This document shows, piece after piece, positions 24,868-37,100 of a stretch of 64,000 bases of DNA; positions within the stretch are counted from its first letter, which is position 1, and every line of letters starts with the position of its first letter. Below the pieces are notes generated by a model. The model made no database searches. It was not told the DNA's origin and saw only the letters and a program-made list of their open reading frames with translations. This DNA comes from Trichinella spiralis. Lineage: Eukaryota; Nematoda; Enoplea; Trichinellida; Trichinellidae. The position numbers and the translations under genes are program-made. The stretch is from NCBI GenBank assembly GCA_000181795.3, contig CM012953.1, positions 13,085,520 through 13,149,519 on the forward strand, written 5' to 3'.

Positions 24868-26092
24868 ATGTCAACACTTCGAAAAGTCGAAATATTGTTG
24901 CGGGTAAAAATGTTATAAATGTATCACGTTAATTGTTTAAATAATATGCTTTGTATTTCATTGCGTATGAAAATGAAGTTGAATATTTTTTAGTATTAAG
25001 TGCTCGAATGCATTTTTAGGAATGTTGCACTAAACTGCCTAACAGGAATCAGTTTAATGAAAATTGTTCTTTGTTTGCACCGGAGAAATATGTGCTTGCA
25101 GACAGGTAAGCAGTTGTTGGTGTGTCCTTTTCAAATTTCAAAGCGTTCAAGTTCTGTTTCAGTGGTGAAAATTTGAAATGTGTCGTGACAATCATTGGAG
25201 ACAATGTAGCCAAAGCAGTAATTTATTATTTTTTTTCTTGAGTTTTTCATTCTTATTAAGCAAAATTTTGAATAATTTTTAGGAAGTTACAGTACGATAT
25301 CCAAAAATGCCTTCGCATTTTTACCGAGCTGTTGTGCAACCGGATATTCAGTGGAAGATTCAACAGATTCAAGATTTTGGCAACTACGTTCTTGGTGCGT
25401 TTGAACAAATTCAAATAGGACTTGCAGCATCTGATGAAAATGCAGATGATATTGTAGAAAAGAAAATTTTAAATGTAAGAAAGTGTATTCAAGTATTATT
25501 GTTTGTTTTTTTGATATTTTTCTTTTCAGAATATAAATGATATTTTTCAAAATTTGCTTTCTGCTCGAAATTCGTTGACTTGCATTCAAAAGAAATCGCA
25601 AACATGCAAAATGCGCGATAATCTTCTTCGGGTATTGTAATTTTTGTTATTTGTAATTAATTCTAGATTGAATGTGATTATTGTTTGAGAAATGCTTTGT
25701 TCCACTACCTCCGGCTGATTTGTCGTTCGATTTGTACATTTCTTCGTCGAAGCTTGTCTTCAGTGTGATCACCACTCCGGTGCAAGCTTCTGAAAAGGAT
25801 CCAATACAGATATATGAAGTGAATAAAGGAAGTAAGGAAATTTTGTGATGATGATGAATTTTATTTATAGTGTGAATGTTTCATACCTTGGTTGTACGAT
25901 TTGACAATTCCAGTATCTCATGCTCTTCAAGTGATGCAAACGTTTCTCGAAAAGGTGATATTCATACTTTGATTATTCACGTGTATTTTGTTTATTGATG
26001 TTGTTGTTTTGTTTGTAAAAATTTATGTAAAAGAACTGAAAATGCATTTTTTTGAATTTTGATGGATTCAGTTTCAGATTGCCGCAAAGTAG
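24868..26092 (+). CDS. rogdi: ROGDI homologue (V-ATPase assembly, Rav2-like)
   Basis: Exons 24868-24903, 25020-25105, 25163-25217, 25283-25474, 25530-25631, 25690-25818 and 25871-25954, with a short last exon at 26078-26092, give about 232 residues. Diagnostic matches to animal ROGDI are KMPSHFYRA...QPDIQWKIQQIQDFGNYVL in the middle, PLPPADLSFDLYISSSKL further on, and ECFIPWLYDLTIPVSHALQVMQTF near the C-terminus. ROGDI is the animal counterpart of yeast Rav2 and partners DMXL proteins in regulating V-ATPase assembly. The protein is shorter at the N-terminus than human (287), so an upstream exon may be missed. Two ends are possible: splicing to 26078, giving LEKIAAK, or reading through the 25955 donor to a stop at 25970-25972. 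Confidence 0.82.
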
Positions 26093-27319
26093 CAGTGTTG
26101 AATTGGTGTCCATGATGAGAAGATGTGTGCAAAATTCACTTCCAAGCTCAATTGAATAGTATTTGTTCATGTATAATGATGTTGGTCAGTAGAATTATCA
26201 AATGATATTTGTGTGTTATCACATATACATATGTATTAAATAATGGATGAAGAGAATTTGTTCGTAGTAGAATATATGATATGTATGCAGAGCGTTAGAA
26301 GTTTTGATTGTGTTGTTGAGGCTTAGCAGTAAGTAAGTATCACGAGATACAGAGAAGAGTACTGTAGTGGAGTAGAGATTGAACAACTGGCCTTTCTGTA
26401 AAACTTGATGGTCAACTATTAGCTGAATGCCTCTGGAATGAATACATAAGCTGACCGTGGAAACGAAAGCGGTCAAAGTGGTGAAAGCGAAACGGTCGCT
26501 TCAAATATTCTTTTGTTGTTGATGTTGAAGTTTTGTTTACAAAATTTTCAAAAATAAACAAACAAATCGTGCGTCCATCGTCGTCAAGTGGTTGATTGGC
26601 TGGTTGGAGATGCTTTTCATTCGTTTGAATTGAAATGAAATGAAACGAATAAACAGCGCCGATGATGCTGTGTTTGATGATGAATCAAAATTTAATTTTT
26701 TTCATCTTTTTCAAAAATATGCATGCATGAGTCATTGTCGTCGTCGTCCAATTGGTCAGTTCATGTTGATTATTGCATTGATCAACTTTTCACCGTTTAC
26801 TTTTTGACTGTTCTCAAACGTGCACGAGTGTGATTCACATTCATTCATTCGTTTTACTGCTGTATATTTTTCAAAAAGAGCTTGGTGTTGTTGGATTTTT
26901 CTGATTTTTGAAATTTCAGTTCCAGCTAATAGCTAACAGCTAATAGTGTGAGAATTTTGACCAGTCTAACAACAGGTTGACCTAGTTTTTGCCATTTTCC
27001 AAAGAGCATATTAGTAAGAGTAGTAGTAATGAGAGAATGGTGCGTTGAAAAGTCGACCGACCTCGAAAATTGAACGCCCACTAGTAGTACTACGACGACG
27101 ACGACGACATCGATGACTAACAACGTCGACGCCATTGACTTGGTCGCTCATTTGCTTTGCCATTCACGTTGCAGCGGCAGCAGCAGCACCATACTGGTCG
27201 ACATTCGAAAAAAAATCTCTTTCGCATTCATTCTTATTATAAATAATTATAATTGTTGTTTACTTTTTAAATGTTTATTTATTAAAAATTGTTGTTTTTG
27301 CTTTTCTTTCGAACAGAAG
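26093..27319. promoter_or_regulatory. Thymosin gene upstream region with less AT-rich island and triplet repeats
   Basis: From about 26500 to 27200 the sequence is richer in CG than the rest, with 'gtcgtcgtcgtc' near 26740 and 'acgacgacgacgacgac' near 27090. This is probably the promoter and 5' UTR of the thymosin gene. An open frame on the plus strand from 27113 ends in a likely intron and is not convincing as protein. An acceptor-like pyrimidine tract ending in CAG at 27316 sits 3 bases before the thymosin ATG. Confidence 0.4.
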
Positions 27320-29246
27320 ATGAACAGCAGCAAAGAATCACAGCCGAAAGTTACCCATGAAGAATTTCAAAATGAACTGCGCAATTTCGACTCAGATCAA
27401 CTGCGTCACATTGAACCAACAGAGAAAGTTGTACTGCCGTCCAAGGAAGGTATTTTTTTAATACTGTTGTTTTGTTTTGTTTTCTCTTGTTGCATCTTCT
27501 ACAAAAGAAAAGTAATAAAGTTTAAATTTGAAAGAAAAAGTAAAATTTAAATATTTTCTTCATTTATTATTTTTACAACTTTTCCAAAATTGAAAATTTA
27601 TTAATTGTATATTTTTGACTGAAAATTATTTATTCGAGCAATTTCAATTCAATTCATCGGGTGTGTTCGTTCATTTTCAATTTATTCAACAATGGTGAAT
27701 TGTACAATTGACAAAGAATGTTCTGCTTTTTTTTCTCAAAAATTTCCGCATCTATTTATTGATTTTAAATCGATTCTTTTCATTATTGAAATTAAAAGGC
27801 ATTTTTATTTTTTCAGTTAAAAATTCAATAGAATTATTTTCAACAATTGAAATTTAAATATAAATGCCAACCAATAACATGGAATAAAAATATGAATTTT
27901 CATGGCAGTTTGCAATTATGACTCAATCGTTCTGTTTTGTAATTGAAAAAAGGATTGTTAAATTAAAATTACACCATCTTATAAGCAGCAGCTTTTCTGT
28001 ATTCAATACATGCCCAGTAAAGACAACGATCAATTGAATACTTTATTTTATTATTTACCATTTCCAGATTGAAATTATCGAATCAAATACTGAAAATAAT
28101 AAGTAACATGTGGGATAATTGATTTCAGAATAAAAATGATACTTTTGATTTTTGTTGACATCATTCTATAATATCAATGAATGATTAATTTTATCATTTT
28201 ATAAAATTTACAATTTCACATTTTGTAGTATTTTTCTTTTTCTCTCACTATGCAAATTGAGTGAATTTTGTGTCAATTGAATTTTGAAACTGTACTGCTG
28301 TGCTTGTTCGATCAAATTGCTGTTAATCATGATAGGCAAGGAATAATAGAGAGAGTTGGCCTTCAACACTGATAGCGAACTGATTGTTCACATGCCGACC
28401 CTTCTTCTTCTTCTTCTTCTTGATGACCTGATCGTTATTTATTGGAATTTGCTTTTGCTTCAATTAAATCATACCACATTATTTATTTTATTCTATTTTA
28501 TCAGAAAATAATTTTCGACTGTTTTTTATTCTAATATGAAAATTTAGATGTAATTCAAGAGAAAGTTGAAATTGCTCATCAGAATGTATTGGTCGACGTC
28601 AGCCAATTCCAACGTCACTCATTGCAACATGCGGATACAAATGAGCGAGTTTATTTGCCTACTAAAGATGGTAAAGAAGCAGAAAAAACATGAGCAAATT
28701 ATTATAATTGATTAAAAAAAAATAATGAAATCTTTATGTATATATATATATGCGCAGAGGTTAAACAAGAACGAATGGAACAAGCTTATACTGGAGTGTT
28801 GAAAGAAGTGTCCACATTTGAGCGAAATTCTCTCACTCACTCTGAACCAGTTGAAAAATATCACATGCCAACTAAAGAAGGTGATTTTTATTTTTTTATT
28901 TTATTCATATAATGAAAAAACAAAAAGAAATAGAAACATCCAATATTTAATTAATATGCTTTTGAGTATTTTTTTCCTTTAATAATTTCATTTATTCATA
29001 CTCTCTCTCTCTTTAATTATCATTTTTACATGTGAATAGAACTGGCTCGTGAAAAAGTTATGCACCAAGTGCCTGGCTTTGATCAATCTAAGCTGAAACA
29101 TGCCGAAACTGTAATAAAAACTACTGTTGATGGTAAATGCTTTATTATTTTTTCATTTGAATATTATTATTAAAAATATTCAAACGATTCCAGTAATATA
29201 CAATTCACTAGCAATAGTCTTATTTTTAGTGATTGATGACAAATGA
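27320..29246 (+). CDS. tth-1: Tetra-thymosin-beta, four WH2-like actin-binding repeats
   Basis: Exons 27320-27449, 28548-28670, 28758-28880, 29040-29132 and 29230-29246 close in phase to 161 residues. Each of the first four exons encodes one thymosin-beta repeat. The actin-binding core is LRHIEP, LQHADT, LTHSEP and LKHAET in turn (vertebrate thymosin has LKHTET). The first three are followed by a P(S/T)K(E/D) linker: LPSKE, LPTKD and MPTKE. The fourth ends KTTVD. The last mini-exon adds VIDDK, which resembles the usual repeat ending but rests on a short splice. The family binds actin monomers and modulates filament assembly; C. elegans TTH-1 is 151 residues with four repeats. The first intron is about 1.1 kb. 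The CAG three bases before the ATG is either a cis 5' UTR acceptor or a spliced-leader acceptor. Confidence 0.88.
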
Positions 29247-29857
29247 AATTTGCTTAATTCCAATTGCTTCAAATTTATCATACAATTTGAATCATCATCA
29301 TTTATCTCAATGAATCAAAAATCATCGATTTTTATTTCCTATCTGAAGTATTGAAATATTCTTACAATTTTATATCAACCCATTTCTTATTCCAATATTT
29401 ATTTATTTATTTAAATATGATTTTGTCATTTAAATTTGAAAAAGTTTATGAATCTTAATTTGAAATAAAATTCTGCGTTTGAAACAGTTGTTATTTTTTT
29501 ACAAACAACTTAATAATAATTATGAATATTTGTTGATATTAATATAAAAACATTTTTCCCTAAATTTCATTTCTATCTACTATTGTCTTTGATATACTAC
29601 CGTTTGAATTTGCATAAACGTAAAGCAATAGTTTTATGAAAAGTAATAAAAATTTACTGACATCATGCTTTTTTGAAGTTAATATATATATATTAAAAAA
29701 CAATTTCTCAACAAAAAAACAAATTATTTTCATCACTGATTAGAATTTTCAACGGGGAAAGTATTCACAGGATTTTTTCAACAAAACCTTCTTATCGTAT
29801 GTATCCTGAAAAAAAAATTCATTTTACAAAAGAAAAACAACAGCAAAAAGTACAAAT

Positions 29858-31103
29858 TCAACGGCATACTTGTACGCTTTCTGTAATTGTAGAATTTGAA
29901 TTTGAATTTGAAATTGTCGTTTCCACCGATATACAGTCAACGTCACGATCTTCTTGATCCTGATCCGCTTTTACAGTGCTTGTTGTTGTTGTTGTTGCAG
30001 CTGAGCATTTCACCTTCGACTGATTCTTCTTGCTCACGCTGAAGTCGTTCACTTCAATCACACTACGACCACAGTCCACTTCCTGGACCTTAAAAATAAA
30101 TTTAGAAATTCTATTTAGAAAAAAATTCATTAATTCACTAAAATGCAAATTAGAATCATCAATTTGTGTTTTATAAAAAAAATTCATTAAGAAAAGTTAT
30201 TTGACGCTATTTGGCTAAATTCTAAAATAATTTCTATAAAACAAAGGTACATAACGTAATCGTTCTGCAATGGCATTTAATAATGAAATAAATGTTCATT
30301 TTTTTATTCTAATTTTTATCAAAAAATACAATTAATTGATTTGTAAAATTATCAATTCATTCGTTAATCTTAATGCTAAAAAAATTAAATTTCACCGTAC
30401 TGAACGATAAGTTCCTCCGAAAGATGATGTCGATTTTAGCGTTCTGTTATCGTAATCCTACAAATAAAATGGATAAACAATGGTGACAGTAATGCTTAAA
30501 TGCAAATATGATGATACCTTTGCCGTCGATTCGGTAATTTCATCATCAGCGCTTTCACTAGCATCGGTGACAGCTTCATGTACATCGGCCTTGACTATTT
30601 TTCTAATTTCCGTACGTTTTACATTTTTAACCCGTCTAACGATCTCTTCTTCAAAAGTCGATTCACTGAAATCAGATGAACCACTAACTGATCCTCCGGA
30701 ATACAGATATCCATTTGTCCGGCCTTGTCTGGCGTACAGTCCGCCGTGAACGTCCGAATACACAATACTACCACTGCCTTCCCTTTCTACCCCGGACAAA
30801 TGAGCCCTGGGTATTTTTTCCATCCTCATCTGGTCTGCGTCCAAGTATGCATGCAAATGACTGGTGTCGATCGGCTCGAACGAATCGAGCGAGCTTTTCG
30901 GTTTCAGTTTTGCACGTGGAATTGTCACATCTGCATACGGATCCGCTGCCTTGCCGACAACAAACGGTGATGCAGAAACTGCGCTGAAAGCGGCATTGCT
31001 CTCACTGCTCGTTGATGCATCCATTGTGGACCACGGCCACACTGCGCGACGGTACGCAAGCAGTGGTTCCCTGTACCACAGACTTCTCTTTCTCACACAG
31101 TGG
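29858..31103 (-). other. mua-3-like cytoplasmic tail exons
   Basis: Three exons: 31103-30518, 30457-30401 and 30088-29858. The tail starts basic (RKRS after the membrane), is rich in Ser, and has an acidic-basic stretch (FEEEIVRRVKNVKRTEIRKIVK). The middle exon encodes 19 residues from DYDNRTLK. If its donor GTACGG is not used, it reads on to a stop at 30392-30394. The last exon encodes 76 residues with a Thr run and an Asn-Ser repeat. In MUA-3 the tail contacts intermediate filaments; that role here is inferred. Confidence 0.7.
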
Positions 31104-34100
31104 CTGCAAGCAGATGTTTAAATTAATTGCACCACTTATTCTATCCAATCAAATTTTCACATTACCATTTAAGACAGAAATACAGTAGACAGCAAAGTGT
31201 GATCAAAAAGAAAATCACCGCAAACACAATCAGCAGTACTACTCTCATATCAGTATCACATCTTTCACCAGTGAACCATGGATGACATCTTTGAAATTGA
31301 GATAGATAAATTTTGTGACACATACGCACACGCACATATGCATGGAAAAAATTTAATCAAATAAAAAATCTTACTTGCAAATTGGTTCAGGTCGACCTGG
31401 TTCATGGATACAATCACCGTGATCATTGCAAGTGGAGCAACTGGCTGCTGCGCAGATACGACCAGGTAAAGACGGATTTCCATCTGCATATCCCGCAGGA
31501 CATTTACAAGTATATCCTACATCTAGATTCACACATTCCGCAACTGAAGAACAGTTTGTCAGGCCTAACACACATTCATCTACATCTCGTTCAGCTAGAA
31601 ATGCATTGTTATGTCGAAAGATTGAAATTCGATTATGAGTAAAAGTAATGCACACATACCAATACAGTAAGTATTTGGACCGAAGTTTTTGATAAATGGA
31701 CTATTACGGATGTCCACAAATCCTTGTTGACATTCACAACGAGCACCTTGTAATTCAGGCAAATTCACACATGTGGTATTAATTGGACAGAACGGAACGT
31801 CAGCACAGTAATCTACTATGCACACTGTACCCGGCTTACTACCAGGCGGTGAAATGTCAATGAATCCAGGTTTGCATTCACATTTGTATAATTTCGGTAG
31901 ATCAATACAAATGGCATTCGGTGAACAGTTGTTAGTAGATGGATCGAGGCATTCGTCAAATTCTTAAATTTAATAAATAACAGAATGAACTACAAAAAAT
32001 TACAAATGAGAATCCAGTACCTTCTAGTCGCTGACATTTTCTTCCTGGCAAACTAGGATCAACATCTTTATATCCTGCTGGACATTGGCAGGTGTATTCG
32101 TGTATTCCGACAGCAATGCATGTAGCCACAGGATGGCACTGATTCCACTGACATGGATCGAAAGGATCTGGCTGTAATTGATTAAGATAGAGTTCTGTAC
32201 CTCCAAGACTGTAATTTGTTGAAACAGCGGAGTGGTAGAGTTTATTCCAAGCTGTCTGTGCACTGCTGACAGTTCCCTTTTCAAAATGGACAGTAAAATT
32301 AAATACAGATCCAGATTTATTAGTAAATTTGAATTTCATTGGATCTTCGATTTGAATAACTTCAGAGCTGATGTAATACGGCCAAATGTCTGTGATGCGA
32401 TAAGCTTGATCAACCTTGAATAAAATTAAAAATTGCATTGCAAATTAGTCGTTATAAATGAAGTTCAATTGCAACATTTTTAAAACTACATGTAAATTGT
32501 GAACATGAATTGCAGAAATAAATCAGTTGTAGCAAAAATTATATGCTTACTCCTTTGATGAAGAGATTGACCAAATCTATATGCTCAGGAGCTGAAGGAT
32601 CATTGAACAATTTACTGAACTGCAATGGAGTATCACCTCGTCTAGCAACAAGCAAAGGTAGTATAAACGACTCCAATGCTAGAAATTATTGATGATTAAA
32701 AATTGAAAAGTTATTCAAACCACTGCAACTTTACCTTTGCATGGATGACTAGATTCCTTTCTGCCTTCACCAATCGGACATGAACAAATTTTGTCACCAA
32801 AGCAAATTTCACCTAGCTTTTCATTGCATTTTTTATCACCACATAAAATTTCAGTAGGTTGGACTAGAATTTCTAAGAAAAAAATGGTTAATCTCAATGT
32901 CCAACAACAAATACAAAAACTACTTACCAAATGGATTAATTTGAATAGGATCAATGTAAAGCTCAGTTCCACCAATTGAATAATCTGTTTCCTTGATTGA
33001 GGACATGATGTAATCCCACACAATTTCAGGCGACAGGTTTGAACCCTGTCTAAGGTAAACTGTGTAATTAAAGACAAGCCCGCTTGACCAACTTGCGTTG
33101 TATAGCAAAGGAGGCGTTATTGCTTTTACATCAGTCGTGACAAACAGTGGCGCTAACTCAGTTGTTCGAACAGCATTTGATATCTGAAATGGAGAATGAT
33201 AAATGATGAATAGCATTTTAAATATTTTTATTACACGTACCCCTTGTATAAATATTTTTTTAATTTCTATATAATGTGGATCTTCTGGATTTCCATACAC
33301 ATTAGACCAATATAAAGGTGTTTCCTCTCGACGGATCACCCTCAGTGGGAAATCAATTGCCAGTACACTTTCACAAAGTGAATGAATATTTTCACGCATA
33401 AAACCTGGTTGACAGTCACAATGTGTACCACCTACGCAGTATTCTTCTAAAGTAATGTTGCAGTAGTGTGAACCACATGGGATGAGATCCGGAGGTAAAG
33501 TAATTGGTCTAGATGTAATTATTTCAGGTATGGTTTCTAAAACGAAATGATAACATTTGAAAGTTTATTATATTCAGTATTAAAAATTTATAGTTAAATA
33601 GATAAATAAATGTATTAAGAAGAAGGTCAGTATAATTACAAAATGCTAAAAATTACCAGGCACTAAAAATATCTAATGCATTTTCACTTTCTTATTCAAG
33701 TTTGTTAAACTGAACAATAATAAATCATATTCACAATATTATTTTATGTAAAAACACTGAATGTTAAAAAAGAAGAAAATTTTAATTTTAGCACTCACGT
33801 TTGACGCACTTTCTTCCAGGCTTCAAAGGATTGTCAGATTCATCAACAAAACCTTCTTTACAGTAACACATGTATGAATCATCTGTATTTTGGCAAATCG
33901 CATTTTGATCGCAGTCATTCAAAGTCGGATGCTCACATTCATTTACTAAATGATTGATCATTTTGTATAATTCAAGAATTATAATTTTGAAATTATAATT
34001 TACCTCTGCACACCCGTCCCGGCTTATCCGGATCAGGAGAATGATCTTCATAAGGAGGTATGCATGTGCATTTGTAACCATCTGCAATGTCTTCACAGAT

Positions 34101-37100
34101 GGCGTGACGGTCGCAGTCGTTTAGGTTGACACTATCACACTCATTTAAAACTACAATAAAATTATTTAAAATGAAATAGTTTTTAATTAATTTACTAATC
34201 AAAGTCATTAGCTATCCCTGTTGTCAGGGATTGGGTGACACGGATATAAATTTAAAAAAGTATATTAGTATGTAATAAATAAGTGGTGTGCACATGCATT
34301 GTGACCTGCATATGCTCATCACACAGTAATGATGAAAATCATATACAGTTATATATACAATATCACAATGACGATTACTTAAAATATGAGCATTTGTGCA
34401 AGGCAAATTTACAGTGGTTTTGGAGTAAACATGGATTTAATTCAAATGCCACATTTAAATAATTGTTGCACAGCAAAAATACGCATTTAGCAAAGCAATC
34501 ACTGCGATTTTTGATAAATAATAAAATAACTTCACAATCTGTATCCAGTTTTAGAAACAAAACCAACTTACTCAAGGTGCATACTCTTCCAGGGTGCAGT
34601 GGGTCGCTGTCATAATATCCATCTTTACACTGACATTCAAATCCAATTGCTTTATCAATACAAATCGCAAAGCGACTGCAATTATTCATCAACGGTGATT
34701 CACATTCATTGATCACTAAAACATTTTTTAATTAGAAAGCACTATATAACTATTAAAGTACAACTTGCATTTTGTGCACACTCGACCAGGTTGGTTTGGA
34801 TCAGGTGACTGATCCAAGTATCCAGCAGGACAACGACAATTATATCCAATATCAGCATCTTCACAAATTGCTGTTGAAGCACAGTTATTCAGGTTAGCGT
34901 CCAAGCACTCATTTACTTCTTAAATGTATAAAATATGATGCTTCTGCAATTTAGCTACAAGTTCATTCATTTACTTTCTTGGCACATTCGGCCAAGCCGT
35001 GTCATATCAGGTGAAGTGTCTACGTATCCGTCTCTACACCGGCAGGAATAGCCCTCATCATTTGAGGTTTCTTGACAAATTGCAAAATTATGGCAGTCAT
35101 TTTTTGTGGGATCCAAACATGCTGGAATTTCTGAAAAAGATGGGATAAAATGATGCCTGCTTTTTTAAAAAATACAGTAAAATATCTCACTTCTGACACA
35201 TATTCGACCTGGTTTTTTTACAGGATCAGGAGACCAATCTGCATAATTAGTCGGACACTCACATGTATAACCTTCTGGATGAGTACTGCTACCTCGACAA
35301 GATCCCAACAGTGAGCAGTCGTTCAAATTTGGGTCTTGGCATGGGTGCTCTGAACAATCATGCATGCATTTAAAACATAACATATTATGGCAAATTAAAT
35401 GTCAAAATACTGGTTTGTGGGAAGAAAGAAGGTTTTACAGCATTGCAGATTCTTCCTGGATATCTTTTTGCATCCGGCGAATGATCTTTAAATCCAGGCA
35501 TACATTCGCAGCTGTAGCCCTGAGTTAATTTTATACAAAGAGCATTCTCTGAGCAGTCGTTTAGTCGTCTATCTCTGCATTCGTTAGCTTAAGTAAAATA
35601 AGTTAATAATTGAAATAAAATTAATGAAGAAGCACAGTTATTTCCTTTTTAAACAATACCTCTGACACAGTGCCTGCCTTGTTTGCCATTTAATGATTGA
35701 TCAACATAGCCTGGAATACATTGGCATGTATAAGAGCCGTCAGGTAGTGGTTCACAGATAGCATCTGGACTGCAGTCATGATTTGGGGGGCAGACATCTA
35801 AAAGTATTTTACTTAAAGCAACAATAATAAATAAAAGAAATAAACCTAATATGAACAGTATTGTTATGATAAAGCAGAAAAATTTGAAGCATAAAAATTG
35901 AATAAAAATTCATAAAAAATGAAGTTTCATTTTGAAAAAAATTTTAAAATTACCTGGACGCGTGCAAATTCTTCCTGGTTGGAATGACACAGGCGATCTG
36001 TCGACAAAACCATCTTTGCATTCACACGTATATCCATCTTGAAGATCACGGCAGTGAGCATTTGGGCTACATAGATCAATACCTTCGGCACATTCATCAA
36101 CCACTAAATTTATAAGAATCAGAAAAAGCATGAATTGTCAATAAAATAAACATTCCATTCACATACGTTTCACACAGAATCGACCTGGACGATTAGAATT
36201 TGGTGAGCGATCCAAAAATCCTTCACGACATTTGCAAGAAAATGATGCATCAGTGTTTATGCAATCTGCATTTTTGTCACAGTCATGAAGTCCGCTTTGG
36301 CATTCATCAACAGCTAAACATTGATAAACTTTTTTATTTGCCCAATGAAATCATTGATGAAATAATTTAACAAATTCACTTTAATCTGTTAAAATTAACT
36401 ACTGCTCTTTGTGAATGAACTATAATTATAAACTATAAATGCTAAAATTTTAAGACTTACTGTTATAATGTTTTAATTTCTTGGATTCAATGAAAAATAA
36501 TTTAGTTTGATATCAAAATTCATTAAATGAACCAAATTATGAGAAACTACTCACTGCTGATTTTGTTGAAATGTAATAACTATAGCTTCTGTTATCGTAA
36601 TAACTTAAATTCTTTCAAAAATAAATAACTGAATAAAGTAAATGACAATAGGATTAAAATTTTCAATCAGATAATTAATTAAATGTGAATAATGTTTATG
36701 ACGTTCGACTTTATTTTTCAAACACTTACCCCTTCGGCATACTCTTCCTGGAAATGCCGGATTTGGAGAAACGTCTTCAGAATCAGCAGGGCATAAACAT
36801 TTGTAGAAGTCAAGGGTATCTATGCAAGCGGCACTAGGATCGCAGTCATGTTCTCCAGTTTCACATTCGTTGACGACTGAAAAAACAGTCATAAGATATT
36901 ATTTAAACACGTCTTATAGTTAATGTACTCTTTTTGCACGCTCTTCCTGGGTTTGTTGGAACAGGACTAATGTCTAAATAACCTTCTAGGCACTGACATC
37001 GGTAACCAAAGAGATCATCAAAGCAAGCAGCATTTCTGTCACAGGTGTTTAAATTTGGATCAGCGCATTCGTCCACAGCCTTGTGACACACACGACCAGG

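Noticed and set aside
27113-27550. 145-residue plus-strand open frame overlapping the first thymosin exon
   Set aside because: It shares the thymosin frame but its upstream part is low-complexity and intron-like. Homology begins at the ATG at 27320, and the frame runs past the exon donor at 27449 into the intron.
30480-31121. Plus-strand open frames opposite the cytoplasmic-tail exon
   Set aside because: They mirror the minus-strand coding exon, which joins in phase to the transmembrane exon.
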